DNA of 64,000 bases from CALWZE01 sp036644375 (GTDB taxonomy: Bacteria; Bacillota; Clostridia; Oscillospirales; Ruminococcaceae). The notes under the pieces are model-generated. The model was not told the origin of the DNA, ran no database searches, and saw nothing but the letters and a program-made list of their open reading frames with translations. Shown one piece after another: positions 1-7,855 of this stretch (position 1 is the stretch's first letter; each line of letters starts with the position of its first letter). Where the stretch lies: assembly GCA_036644375.1 (NCBI GenBank), contig JAVXQD010000003.1:31782-95781 (forward strand), read 5' to 3'. The position numbers were made by a program, and so were the translations under genes.

Positions 1-884
1 AATTCGGAGGGGTGGATGCAATTCCCCTGTGCATTCGCTCAAAAGAGGTTGATGACATAGTAAATACGGTGCGGCTCCTTGCCGGAAGCTTTGGCGGAAT
101 TAATCTTGAGGATATATCGGCTCCGCGCTGCTTTGAGATTGAGCGCAGACTTAAAAAATGCTGTGATATCCCGATATTTCACGATGACCAGCACGGAACT
201 GCCGTTGTCACATTGGCGGCTCTGTTTAATGCCCTAAAGGTTGTCGGGAAAAAAATTGATGAAATAAGCGTCGTGACAAGCGGAGCGGGGGCGGCAGGAG
301 TTGCGATAATAAAATTGTTGATGGCAATGGGACTGAAAAACGTTGTCATGTGTGACCGAAAAGGCGCAATATACGAGGGACGCGAGGGACTCAACGCCGA
401 AAAGGCGGAAATTGCGGCAGTTACCAACAGACAATTAAAAAAAGGCTCACTCGCGGAAATGATAAAGGGCGCGGATGTATTCATAGGAGTTTCCGCACCG
501 GGCACAGTTACCGCCGATATGGTGAGGTCAATGGCAAAGGATGCGATTTTATTTCCGATGGCAAATCCGACTCCCGAAATTATGCCCGATGAGGCAATTG
601 CGGCGGGTGCAAAGGTTGTCGGAACAGGGCGCAGTGACTTTCCGAATCAGATTAATAACGTCCTTGCATTTCCGGGAATTTTCCGAGGCACACTTGACGT
701 CCGCGCGAGCGACATTAACGACGCGATGAAGATTGCGGCTGCAAAGGCTATAGCGTCGCTTGTCTCCGATGCGGAGCTTTCGGCTGACTATATTATGCCG
801 GCGGCATTTGACCCGCGGGTCAGGGACACGGTTGCATCTGCGGTTGCCGAGGCGGCGCGCGCGAGCGGCGTGGCGCGGCTGTAA
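1..884 (+). CDS. NAD-dependent malic enzyme, C-terminal part (5' end outside the window)
   Basis: This is the C-terminal ~294 residues of a malic enzyme, which oxidatively decarboxylates malate to pyruvate. The frame is open to the left edge and reads FGGVDAIPLCI there, the conserved malic-enzyme stretch before the NAD domain, so the GTG at 12 is not the true start. HDDQHGTAVV follows, then the dinucleotide-binding glycine motif TSGAGAAG at about 280-300 nt, and FPMANPTPEI and GRSDFPNQINN, all typical of the bacterial short malic enzymes. The ending VRDTVASAVAEAARASGVARL is a normal C terminus. A hairpin about 150 bases downstream could terminate it. The upstream neighbour cannot be seen. Confidence 0.9.
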   Translation, partial: FGGVDAIPLCIRSKEVDDIVNTVRLLAGSFGGINLEDISAPRCFEIERRLKKCCDIPIFHDDQHGTAVVTLAALFNALKVVGKKIDEISVVTSGAGAAGVAIIKLLMAMGLKNVVMCDRKGAIYEGREGLNAEKAEIAAVTNRQLKKGSLAEMIKGADVFIGVSAPGTVTADMVRSMAKDAILFPMANPTPEIMPDEAIAAGAKVVGTGRSDFPNQINNVLAFPGIFRGTLDVRASDINDAMKIAAAKAIASLVSDAELSADYIMPAAFDPRVRDTVASAVAEAARASGVARL

Positions 885-1036
885 AATATCGTGCGGCGCT
901 TATCCGCGTCTTGCGGCTTATGATTTAAATCATATCGCATATTCAAAAGCAGCAGATGCCGCTGCGGAAGAATGTCGTATGAAAAGTGCATTTTCAGCGT
1001 GAGATAAGCGGATGTAATTTTGCGGAATTATTAAAG

Positions 1037-1078
1037 ACGGCGGTGGAATTTTTCGACAGATTCTGCCGCCGTTTTAAT
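1037..1078 (+). terminator. Possible terminator after the malic enzyme
   Basis: Arms ACGGCGG (1037-1043) and CCGCCGT (1066-1072) are perfectly complementary, an inner GAAT/ATTC pair extends the stem, and TTTAAT follows. The T tract is short, so its efficiency is uncertain. The 150 bases between the malic enzyme stop and this hairpin hold nothing I recognise. Confidence 0.45.
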
Positions 1079-1091
1079 AGGAGCGCTGTTT

Positions 1092-1283
1092 ATGAGGGTT
1101 GAAGTCGGGTTCGGATAGGGCAGTCAGAGCGCGGAGCTTCCCGACGAATGCAGATTGACAACGCTTTTGCCATACTGTGTGAAAATCGGCATGACAGGTG
1201 AGAGCGAGGTTGTTCTCGCGCCGAATAATCCGATAGGAGCTCCGCCGATAGATGAGCTTTTTTCAAATTTCAAACAGCTTTAA
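1092..1283 (+). pseudogene. Relic of a LarA-like (DUF2088) gene, N-terminal fragment
   Basis: Reading from ATG at 1092 gives MRVEVGFG, a TAG stop at 1116-1118, then GSQSAELPDECRL and EVVLAPNNPIGAPPIDEL before TAA at 1281-1283. The second half resembles the N-terminal 'NPIG...L..L' segment of nickel-dependent lactate racemase LarA and its homologues; the intact homologue at 48224-49498 has LDNPIGAGSLADI at the same place. Only the first ~60 residues remain, with one internal stop and no racemase core after it, so I read it as a decayed fragment. No Shine-Dalgarno site is evident. An alternative is a short unrelated peptide, but the NPIG match and its position argue against that. Confidence 0.6.
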
Positions 1284-1693
1284 TTTTTAGCGATTTTTTT
1301 CAGAGACAAAAGCAGAAGAACTATGCCTGTTCCCGTCAATATGTGACCGATGCCCGAAATTCCCGAAATTGCAGCATTTGCTCCGACCGAAAGCGCGGTT
1401 CCGAGAACCTGCAGGGTTCCTCTGGTGAGCATCATAAGCGCGGTCAATGGCACACCGATATTGTAAAATACCATGAATGCCTTGAATTGCTTTTGCTCCC
1501 TGAGCGGGGAATGCGCCGCAAACAGCGCAACCATGAGAAATACAATCATGCCGAGAAGAAACAGGTGTGTATGTACTTTCCCGAGTGCTGTCACACCCGT
1601 AAAGCCGTTAAATTTGGTGAATTCGCGGAAATAAACACCTCCGACCATAGCTGAGACTGCATATGCAAATGCAATATTTATGAATTTTTTCAT
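1280..1693 (-). CDS. DUF2871-family small membrane protein
   Basis: A 137-residue protein with four strongly hydrophobic segments (about residues 5-20, 42-60, 72-92 and 108-132). It begins MKKFINIAFAYAVSAMVGG and has FREFTKFNGFTG and LGKVHTHLFLLGM, the signature I associate with DUF2871 integral membrane proteins of Firmicutes; the function of that family is unknown. Its ATG overlaps the stop of the upstream membrane gene by 4 bases, so the two are probably translationally coupled. The pair lies behind a TetR-type operator. The histidines in VHTHLF could bind a metal or haem, but that is speculation. Its stop touches the end of the larA relic on the other strand. Confidence 0.75.
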   Translation of the reverse strand: MKKFINIAFAYAVSAMVGGVYFREFTKFNGFTGVTALGKVHTHLFLLGMIVFLMVALFAAHSPLREQKQFKAFMVFYNIGVPLTALMMLTRGTLQVLGTALSVGANAAISGISGIGHILTGTGIVLLLLSLKKIAKN

Positions 1694-2358
1694 TTTTTCA
1701 ACTCCTTTTTCATGTCACAATATCCGATTAAGATAGTCCAGACATACGCGCAGGTTTTGGGTATCATAAGCATTCCGATAAGCGGGAACATATCTGCCCA
1801 CAGCACTACGGGAAGATAAAATGCAAAGCTGAGTACGATTGTCAGCCACATGAACCTGTATGCGCGATCATTGGCGGACTTTGCAGAGCGATAAAATAAC
1901 ACAATAACGATAATTCCCATAGCGGCAAACGGCAGATTGCGAAGTACAGCCCAAAACAGCGGCGCGTCGGCGCTGAACCACGCGTTTTGCGGGAACATGC
2001 AGAGAATGATTCTCAGTGCGGCCAGACCGTACATTGAATAGGTGAGAATGGGTTTGCCCGTTACGTGATAGCGGCTGCGCCATACATAGTACAGCAAAAC
2101 ATAAAACACGGTCATAGTCACTGATGTTATCAGCTTACCTGCCCCGAGAGCAGCGGTGAAGTTTTCAAGTCCTGTCGTACACAGCGCATAGGCGCGCGGC
2201 ACAAGATGAAACGCGTCGCCCGCACCGAGAGTGACGGCCATTATGCCGAATAGCAGATATTGTTTGTTGCCGCGGCTGTTTTTAATCATTGAGATACCTA
2301 TAATGGTAACAGTGGTTAAATATACGGCATCAAACAGGGTTTCCATGATTGCCTGCAT
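1690..2358 (-). CDS. Seven-transmembrane hypothetical protein, partner of the DUF2871 protein
   Basis: A 222-residue protein with about seven hydrophobic segments spread over its whole length and few charged residues outside the loops. It contains GAGDAFHLVPRAYAL near residue 50 and a cytoplasmic-looking tail DMKKELKK. I do not recognise the family with certainty. It is the first gene of a two-gene operon, overlapping the downstream gene by 4 bases. A perfect 13-base palindrome lies 16 bases upstream of its ATG and matches the one before the tetR gene, so expression is probably controlled by that repressor. A role in membrane transport or stress is possible but not shown. Confidence 0.7.
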   Translation of the reverse strand: MQAIMETLFDAVYLTTVTIIGISMIKNSRGNKQYLLFGIMAVTLGAGDAFHLVPRAYALCTTGLENFTAALGAGKLITSVTMTVFYVLLYYVWRSRYHVTGKPILTYSMYGLAALRIILCMFPQNAWFSADAPLFWAVLRNLPFAAMGIIVIVLFYRSAKSANDRAYRFMWLTIVLSFAFYLPVVLWADMFPLIGMLMIPKTCAYVWTILIGYCDMKKELKK

Positions 2359-2373
2359 AGTGATTCTCCTTTT

Positions 2374-2391
2374 TGAACATTGTTCATTTTA
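2374..2391 (-). promoter_or_regulatory. TetR operator with -10 element before the membrane operon
   Basis: TGAACATTGTTCA (2374-2386) is a perfect odd palindrome. On the minus strand it abuts TAAAAT (2386-2391), a -10-like box. The same TAAAAT-operator layout occurs before the tetR gene at 3072-3089. The -35 region is poor here (GCATAA at 17 bases). Confidence 0.65.
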
Positions 2392-2489
2392 ATTGAATAA
2401 AATACGCGTTATGCCAATTGGTCGGTCTTAGCTTTAAGCGGCACCAATGCGCGCGTGCATAGGGGCGGATAATCGGCATAATACGGGTT

Positions 2490-3059
2490 TCATTGACGGT
2501 AAAGCAGCTTATCCAAAACCAAAACAAGATAGTCGCAGCTGCTCTCTGCTTCGGAAAGCAGTGAGAGCAGGTTGGAAAATGTGAAATCCACCAACATCTG
2601 AGGGGAAAAGGTCTCGGTCCACACAGCCGAATTCACGCGCGCATCACTTAAAAGACTTTTCAGCAGCGCGGCTTTTATGTGAGCTAAATATTGCTCCATG
2701 ACAATTCTGCCGTGATTTTTTCCGCTATTGCTTATCAATGTGCGGTGCGCCTCAAAGAGATTGCGATACTCCTTTTGCGACGCATAAATGCGCGAGTACA
2801 TGGCTGAAACCGTTGAGGTAAAGCCCGTATTTAACTCGAGCCGACAAAGCTCGGGGTGAAAAATCCTTCCCCACATATCTTCAATTACAGCGATGATAAG
2901 CTCTTCCTTATTCGGGAAATAATTGTACACGGAGCCGATTGATACCCCGCACACACGGGCTATATCGCGCATATTGACATCGGCATTGTTGCTTTCGAGC
3001 AAAAGTGCTGCGGTAGCTTCAAGAAGCTTTTCACGTGAAATATCGGTTTTATTCATCAT
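2490..3059 (-). CDS. TetR/AcrR-family transcriptional repressor
   Basis: A 189-residue regulator. The N-terminal helix-turn-helix is clear: EKLLEATAALLLES, then MRDIARVCGVSIGSVYNYF followed by PNKEELIIAVIEDM, the canonical TetR pattern in residues ~10-65. The C-terminal ~120 residues form the usual variable ligand-binding and dimer domain. The gene has its own promoter with an overlapping palindrome nearly identical to the one in front of the downstream two-gene membrane operon, so it probably represses itself and that operon. The ligand cannot be predicted; TetR partners of small membrane proteins often sense toxic small molecules. Confidence 0.88.
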   Translation of the reverse strand: MMNKTDISREKLLEATAALLLESNNADVNMRDIARVCGVSIGSVYNYFPNKEELIIAVIEDMWGRIFHPELCRLELNTGFTSTVSAMYSRIYASQKEYRNLFEAHRTLISNSGKNHGRIVMEQYLAHIKAALLKSLLSDARVNSAVWTETFSPQMLVDFTFSNLLSLLSEAESSCDYLVLVLDKLLYRQ

Positions 3060-3071
3060 TAATCTCCAAAC

Positions 3072-3112
3072 TGAACTGTGTTCATTTTAAACCGAAGAAA
3101 CACACCTGTCAA
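3072..3112 (-). promoter_or_regulatory. tetR promoter with overlapping operator
   Basis: On the minus strand TTGACA (3107-3112), a 17-base spacer and TAAAAT (3084-3089) form a near-consensus promoter. The operator TGAACTGTGTTCA (3072-3084, plus-strand reading) lies directly downstream and differs by two bases from the one at 2374-2386. This geometry would let the repressor block RNA polymerase. Confidence 0.75.
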
Positions 3113-3167
3113 TAGCGGATTTGGCTCGGACGCGAATAAAATTCAGAGCTTTGCATTTTGAGCAATC

Positions 3168-3192
3168 AAAAATGCAGCCGCATAGCGGCTGC
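3168..3192 (-). terminator. Rho-independent terminator of the carD operon
   Basis: GCAGCCGC (3174-3181) and GCGGCTGC (3185-3192) form a perfect 8-bp stem with an ATA loop. Five A residues at 3168-3172 become the U tract on the minus strand. It lies about 100 bases beyond the carD stop. Confidence 0.75.
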
Positions 3193-3295
3193 AACAGCTT
3201 TTGGGACTATATGGTTTTATTTTAAAAATCTGCGTCGCAGCAATGAACGATATTAAATTGCATAGCACGCAGTTAAATTCAGAAACCATTTTGCG

Positions 3296-3853
3296 CTACA
3301 TATTGCCGAATGGCGAATTGGACTCGGCGGTGTTTCCGCTGCTTTTTTCGACAGCCTTAACCCTCGCTGAAATGTAGCTGCAGACCTCCTCTTTGGGGAC
3401 GCCGAGAGCGATCGAAAACTCGCCGTACAGCAAATCCTCCGCACGCTTCATAAAGGTTGAGTCCACCAGTCCGAATTTGCGCTTTTGTTCCTCGACATAT
3501 TGCTTTTTCGCATAAATGGACATAATAAGCTCGATAAGGTTTGCACAATGGTGGGAATCAAAAGCCTTTTGGTAATGCTCCGTAAGCTGCTGGACGCTCT
3601 GGTTGTGATAGGCCTCGGCTTTTATGGTTGGGATTAAATCAATCAGGCGCTCGGCCTCCTCTTTTGGAATAACCGAACGGACACAGACCTTTGTATTGTC
3701 AATGGGTGAGTAGATTACTTCGTTATGATAAATCGGCTGAAGAACATAATATATCTTTGTTTTATCCACAAAGCTCATATCAAGAGTTGAAATGTCGGTA
3801 ATGCGGCAAACACCCGTACTTCCGTAGACAATTAAGTCTCCAATGTTAAACAT
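3296..3853 (-). CDS. CarD-family transcriptional regulator
   Basis: A 185-residue protein starting MFNIGDLIVYGSTGVCRI, the hallmark of the CarD/TRCF RNA-polymerase-interacting domain (residues 1-60, with YYVLQPIY and IYSPIDN). CarD proteins bind the RNA polymerase beta subunit and stabilise open promoter complexes. The helical C-terminal part (about 70-170) matches the DNA-contacting domain in length. Firmicutes often carry several short CarD paralogues of unknown target. It follows the Cys-rich small gene by 21 bases on the same strand, so they probably share a transcript ending at the hairpin near 3174. Confidence 0.9.
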   Translation of the reverse strand: MFNIGDLIVYGSTGVCRITDISTLDMSFVDKTKIYYVLQPIYHNEVIYSPIDNTKVCVRSVIPKEEAERLIDLIPTIKAEAYHNQSVQQLTEHYQKAFDSHHCANLIELIMSIYAKKQYVEEQKRKFGLVDSTFMKRAEDLLYGEFSIALGVPKEEVCSYISARVKAVEKSSGNTAESNSPFGNM

Positions 3854-3874
3854 AATATAATTACCTCCGATGAA

Positions 3875-4186
3875 TTATCTGTTTTTGTTCCATGGCCTTG
3901 TTCCGTTATAGTATTTAAGTGCAATGCGCTTTTGAACTTCCTCGTCCAAAGAGCGCAGGCGAATATACGAGGACTCTGTCGTTCCTTTTTTGTGAAAATA
4001 ATGACATCCGTCTCCGGTGCAGCCGCTGACATTCAGCCATTTGCACTTTCCGTTTTCGCCGAGTCCGTCACAGTCGGGGAACTCAAGCAATTCTCTATTT
4101 GAATACCGGGAGAGCGCAGCCATACAAAGTCGCCTCATTTCATAGTGTTTTGAGAAATTCTCCCATGTGAAAACGGCAGTCCGCAC
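3875..4186 (-). CDS. Small cysteine-rich conserved hypothetical protein
   Basis: A 103-residue protein (starting at GTG; ATG at codon 17 is an alternative, and neither has a good ribosome site). The middle has FPDCDGLGENGKCKW, then SGCTGDGCHYFHKK, giving four Cys and two His between residues ~39 and 64, a spacing that could hold a zinc ion. The end YYNGTRPWNKNR is basic and aromatic. I do not recognise a named family. It lies just upstream of carD on the same strand with 21 bases between, so it may act with or be co-regulated with CarD. No signal peptide or membrane segment is seen. Confidence 0.6.
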   Translation of the reverse strand: MRTAVFTWENFSKHYEMRRLCMAALSRYSNRELLEFPDCDGLGENGKCKWLNVSGCTGDGCHYFHKKGTTESSYIRLRSLDEEVQKRIALKYYNGTRPWNKNR

Positions 4187-4639
4187 ATGCGGGTAACCGC
4201 ATATTACACTCGAATAATTAAACGCATAGCCTTGGCAACCGGGTTTGCGCTTGTCAAAACTACACGTCGTATAAATCAGCTAATCATTTTTAAAAAGGCA
4301 CAGCAGGTTGAAATTTGATTTCAAATCAGATAAAAAGCCATTAAAAAATGAATGGAAGCAGGAATAGATTTAAATGATTTAACACCACTAACCTATAATA
4401 CTGTATTATAGTATACCACAAGTTGGGGCGAAGTAGGCACAATTCCCGATTATTTTGCGTACAAAAATCCGCAGCGCCGAAAATCGCCATAATTACCGAT
4501 GAGGTATTTAAATAAAAACAGAGAAAAAAATCAATGATTCTCTCTCTGTTTCCGCTTGTATTATAGCACAAAATCGGTGAAAATTAAAGTCTTGTAAATC
4601 AATTTGAATGTGGTTATGCTAATAGATGAGGTGATATAA
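4187..4639. other. AT-rich intergenic region between divergent genes
   Basis: This stretch of 453 bases holds no convincing gene; a 76-codon minus-strand frame inside it has no ribosome site and odd composition. TATAATA (4394-4400) and TATTATA (4404-4410) form a palindrome that could be an operator or overlapping divergent -10 boxes. TTGTAA (4592-4597), 17 bases, TATGCT (4615-4620) is a plausible promoter for the gene starting at 4640. Confidence 0.45.
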
Positions 4640-5074
4640 ATGGCGGATATTTTTTCTCTTGAGCCGATAAAGATGCAGACGCTTATATCGGTGCGGGAGC
4701 TGCGGGAATGCAGTGACCTGACTGCCCGATTCGGTCTCTGTCTGAGTGAGGAACAAATTCAAAATGTCGTAGCGCATCGCTTTGAGGCGTTGAAAAATAC
4801 AGGGAGAATAGAGTTCGGAGAGGGCATTCTGAAAAAGCTTGTTTATGCTTTTTGTGATTCACCGTATATTACGCAGAAAAACTTTGCGGAAACGTTGATT
4901 GATTTGCAGGACGCCTTTTACTATTTTAAAAACCAATCAGAAAATTCGATTACCGATGATGAGCTGATTGATTATATGGAGCTGGCATTTAACGAAAACG
5001 CGCAGGGCTCAACGGAGTATTTGCTGGGCACTTCACTTGAGGATCTGTGCAGAGACACGGATGCAGGGCGTTAA
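4640..5074 (+). CDS. DUF6323-family protein
   Basis: A 144-residue soluble protein. It has RFGLCLSEEQIQNVVAHR, then ALKNTGRIEFGEGILKKL and FCDSPYITQKNF, the pattern I associate with DUF6323, a clostridial family almost always encoded next to DUF6179 as here. The function is unknown. The start ATG follows a GAGGTGAT ribosome site. It is acidic at the C terminus and has no membrane segments. The DUF6179 gene begins 38 bases later, so the two likely form one operon and perhaps one complex. Confidence 0.7.
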   Translation: MADIFSLEPIKMQTLISVRELRECSDLTARFGLCLSEEQIQNVVAHRFEALKNTGRIEFGEGILKKLVYAFCDSPYITQKNFAETLIDLQDAFYYFKNQSENSITDDELIDYMELAFNENAQGSTEYLLGTSLEDLCRDTDAGR

Positions 5075-5112
5075 AACGGTGTGCTCTGTGAAATTCGGTT
5101 GTGGGAGGGCTT

Positions 5113-6021
5113 ATGGATGATTTCGGCTTAATTCCTTTTTCGGAATCCGAGCTTATGAATGAAAATATCAGCGAGGATGAGCTGTCCCGCTTACAGCTTA
5201 AAATATGGAGGCTTCTGGCGCGAAGGACAGGTCTGTACACAATGGGGGACAGCAGCTCGGTTCAGGTAGAAACAGCGCAGGAGCTGTTGGCCTCCATATG
5301 CTTTTTACTTCGGCTTTTTATAAGGGAGAGCAAGAGCTCTCTCAGAGCTCTTGCGGATGACGATGCAGAGAGTGTATTCTCTCGGGCAATAGAGATGGCA
5401 GAGAAAAAAATCGAGCATGGCAAGCAGCTTTACATGGAGGCGAGCTCAGGGGTTCCCGAACTCAAAAGCCTCTCGCTTTCCGATACGCTGCAAAGCATAG
5501 GTAATTTTTTCAACAAATATGATTACAGGTATTTTGCGCATTTGATACCGTGTGATATCGACTATCAGCTCTGTCATGCCGTGCCGGAAACCCTGCAGGG
5601 AATTGAATATGTCAATGAGTACCTGTGCCGCCTTATCATTGAGAATGACATAATTCGTCATTTTAAAAAGGATACCGTCGTTGCGCTGCTTAAAGCATAT
5701 TGTGAGGATTATAACGGTCTGCTGATTAATCTGTGTGAGCCTGTATTGACAAATGCAATCGGCTTGGCGATGATTCATGAGGATGTTTTTTGTCTCAATA
5801 TAAAAAAAGACGAACAGGCAAGACTGTGCGATTTACTTCAGACGATGTCGGGCGAGCAGCTGTCGGCTCGGCTTGAAAATGCCTCCGAAAGGCTTGCGGA
5901 CAGGCTTGAGGCAGATGACGCCGCCTCCGAGTATATAAAGCAGGCAGTGACGGCGCTGTATCCGCGCATAGAGGCAGCGGTGACGTCGGGAGGTCTGAAC
6001 GGAATTTTCCTGTCTTGGTAA
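5113..6021 (+). CDS. DUF6179-family protein
   Basis: A 302-residue protein from the ATG at 5113, which has GGGAGGG four bases upstream; the GTG at 5101 lacks a ribosome site. The middle carries FFNKYDYRYFAHLIPCDID followed by QGIEYVNEYLCRLIIEN, the conserved core I associate with DUF6179. The protein is largely helical and soluble, with no known catalytic motif. It follows the DUF6323 gene directly, as is usual for this pair. The biological role is unknown; restriction to clostridia makes a sporulation or cell-envelope role conceivable but unproven. Confidence 0.7.
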   Translation: MDDFGLIPFSESELMNENISEDELSRLQLKIWRLLARRTGLYTMGDSSSVQVETAQELLASICFLLRLFIRESKSSLRALADDDAESVFSRAIEMAEKKIEHGKQLYMEASSGVPELKSLSLSDTLQSIGNFFNKYDYRYFAHLIPCDIDYQLCHAVPETLQGIEYVNEYLCRLIIENDIIRHFKKDTVVALLKAYCEDYNGLLINLCEPVLTNAIGLAMIHEDVFCLNIKKDEQARLCDLLQTMSGEQLSARLENASERLADRLEADDAASEYIKQAVTALYPRIEAAVTSGGLNGIFLSW

Positions 6022-6138
6022 TGTCGTAAAGGGCAGCCGAGACAAAGAAGCTGAGCATTTTGCGCGGCTCGGATTTAGCTCGGATTTATTCGAAATTGGA
6101 ATTTATCTTGAAGCAATCAGCTCTCCGTCCTAATTTTG

Positions 6139-6167
6139 TTGATTTTACACTGAAATTGAAATATAAT
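6139..6167 (+). promoter_or_regulatory. Promoter of the aspartyl-tRNA synthetase gene
   Basis: TTGATT (6139-6144), 17 bases, TATAAT (6162-6167). The start site would fall near 6174, about 23 bases before the ATG at 6197, leaving no room for a T-box leader. Confidence 0.7.
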
Positions 6168-6196
6168 AAAATGTATATACCAATCAGGAGGAAAAG

Positions 6197-7486
6197 ATGA
6201 AACATACGAGCATTGCAGAGGTAACCAGCAACGAGCGAAATAAGATACAGGGCTTTGTTGAGAATATTCGCAATAAGCGCAGCATGGCGTTCATTGTTGT
6301 GAGAGATACAACCGGAAGACTTCAGCTAACGATTGAAAAGGAAACACACCCCGACCTTGTACCTGTTATTGACGCGTTGACACTTGAATCGGTCATTACG
6401 GCTGAGGGTGTTGTGAACGATTCGGAATATGTAAAGCTCAACGGCAAGGAAATGCTTCCGGATACTATAGTTGTGGAATCGGCGGCCGAGCCGCTTCCGC
6501 TCCAAAAGGACGCGCACATCGACACGCGCATGGACTACAGGTGGATTGATTTGCGCACCGACCGCAACCAATTGATGTTTAAGGTTCAGACCTATATGGT
6601 CAAGTGCTTCCGAGACTTTTTAATAGACAGGGAATTTGTCGAAATCCATTCGCCCAAGCTTATCGCAGCCGCAAGCGAGAGCGGCTCGGACGTGTTTGAG
6701 GTCAAGTATTTTGACCGAAATGCATATCTTTGCCAAAGCCCGCAGTTCTATAAACAGATGGCAATGGCGAGCGGGCTTGAGCGCATATTTGAGTGCGGTC
6801 CGGTTTTCCGTGCGGAAAAATCCTTCACCAACAAGCACACCACCGAATTTACGGGTTTTGACCTCGAATTCAGCGGAGTCGAGACCTTTCGGGATGTCAT
6901 GGATATGGAGGAGCGGATGCTCACCGATATGCTTGTGAAAATGAAAGAGAAATACGGCGATGCCATCAAAGAGAATTTCGGCATAGATGTGGTTGTGCCG
7001 TCAAATCCGTTCCCGATTATCAAGCTTGCCGATTTGTACGGGGAGCTCAAGGAAAGATACGGCTATGAAGCGCCTGAATCCGAAAAGGGAGATCTGACAA
7101 CAGATGCCGAGAGACTCTGCGAAAAGCTCTCGATGGATATGTTCGGGCATGAATTCCTCTTTGTGACCGACTATGGCGCGGAAAAGCGCGCATTCTACCA
7201 TATGCGTGATGAGAATGGCATTCCGATGGGCTACGACCTCATATGGCGCGGCGTCGAAATCACAACGGGTGCGAAGCGCGAGCATCGCTATGAGGTGCTG
7301 AAAAAGCAGGCAGAGGAAAAAGGACTTGCCGACGATGTTAAGTTTTATCTCGATTTTTTCCGCTATGGCTGCCCGCCTCACGGCGGATTCGGTCTCGGTG
7401 TTGACCGCATGACAATGCTCATGCTCGGTCTTGTTATAAAGGAGTCGATGTTCCTGTTCCGCGGTCCGAACAGACTGACTCCCTGA
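6197..7486 (+). CDS. aspS: Archaeal-type aspartyl-tRNA synthetase
   Basis: A 429-residue class IIb synthetase that charges tRNA with aspartate. The N-terminal OB fold (residues 1-100) starts ERNKIQGFVENIRNKRSMAF; the catalytic core has motif 2 in FRAEKSFTNKHTTEFTGFD and motif 3 in GFGLGVDRMTMLMLG. Length (~430) and the lack of the large bacterial GAD insertion place it with the archaeal or eukaryotic type rather than the ~590-residue bacterial AspRS. Such enzymes are often non-discriminating and also make Asp-tRNA(Asn); some clostridia carry one beside a bacterial copy. The start is set by CAGGAGG before the ATG. It stands alone with its own promoter. Confidence 0.85.
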   Translation: MKHTSIAEVTSNERNKIQGFVENIRNKRSMAFIVVRDTTGRLQLTIEKETHPDLVPVIDALTLESVITAEGVVNDSEYVKLNGKEMLPDTIVVESAAEPLPLQKDAHIDTRMDYRWIDLRTDRNQLMFKVQTYMVKCFRDFLIDREFVEIHSPKLIAAASESGSDVFEVKYFDRNAYLCQSPQFYKQMAMASGLERIFECGPVFRAEKSFTNKHTTEFTGFDLEFSGVETFRDVMDMEERMLTDMLVKMKEKYGDAIKENFGIDVVVPSNPFPIIKLADLYGELKERYGYEAPESEKGDLTTDAERLCEKLSMDMFGHEFLFVTDYGAEKRAFYHMRDENGIPMGYDLIWRGVEITTGAKREHRYEVLKKQAEEKGLADDVKFYLDFFRYGCPPHGGFGLGVDRMTMLMLGLVIKESMFLFRGPNRLTP

Positions 7487-7599
7487 TTGCCGAAATTGCC
7501 TTTGCAGGGTGAGGCATTGAGTGGCGGGGCGACCATATTAAATCCGTTAAAACGAGGTGTGCGGCTACTCCATTTATTAGCCGTACTCACGTTAAAAAA

Positions 7600-7737
7600 T
7601 GAGGATATATCTTTCCGCACTATCCGCATATGACCGTGTATGAAAACATGGCGTTTGCACTGAAGCTGCGCAAGGAAAAAAAGGACGTAATTGACCGCAA
7701 GGTTCGCGAGGCGGCGGAGATACTCGAAATCACCTAA
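7600..7737 (+). pseudogene. Relic of a sugar ABC-transporter ATPase (MsmK/UgpC type)
   Basis: From 7618 the frame reads HYPHMTVYENMAFALKLRKE and continues KKDVIDRKVREAAEILEIT before TAA at 7735-7737. This matches the segment after the Walker A/Q-loop region of CUT1-type ATPases (LYPHMTVYENMAF...). The Walker A part before it and the LSGGQ and Walker B parts after it are missing, so this is an internal scrap of about 40 residues. It shows that a sugar-importer ATPase gene once lay here. The rest of the 369 bases between aspS and deoC holds no other gene. Confidence 0.7.
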
Positions 7738-7749
7738 TAAAACCGTATA

Positions 7750-7775
7750 GAAACCCTGCCCTCGGGCGGGGTTTC
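7750..7775 (+). terminator. Strong hairpin before deoC
   Basis: GAAACCC-T-GCC (7750-7760) pairs with GGC-G-GGGTTTC (7765-7775) around CTCG. Only a weak T tract follows (TGCTTTAAAA). It may end read-through from aspS or be a leftover of the decayed ABC gene. Confidence 0.45.
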
Positions 7776-7855
7776 TGCTTTAAAATGATAAAAAGGAAAT
7801 AGGGTTAAAACGCCCGGTAACGGCGAATTTACATAAAATAAAGGAGTTTTAAAAA

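Noticed and set aside
4341..4571. 76-codon minus-strand frame in the AT-rich intergenic region
   Set aside because: No ribosome site, atypical Phe/Tyr/Asn-rich composition, and it spans the palindromic promoter region.
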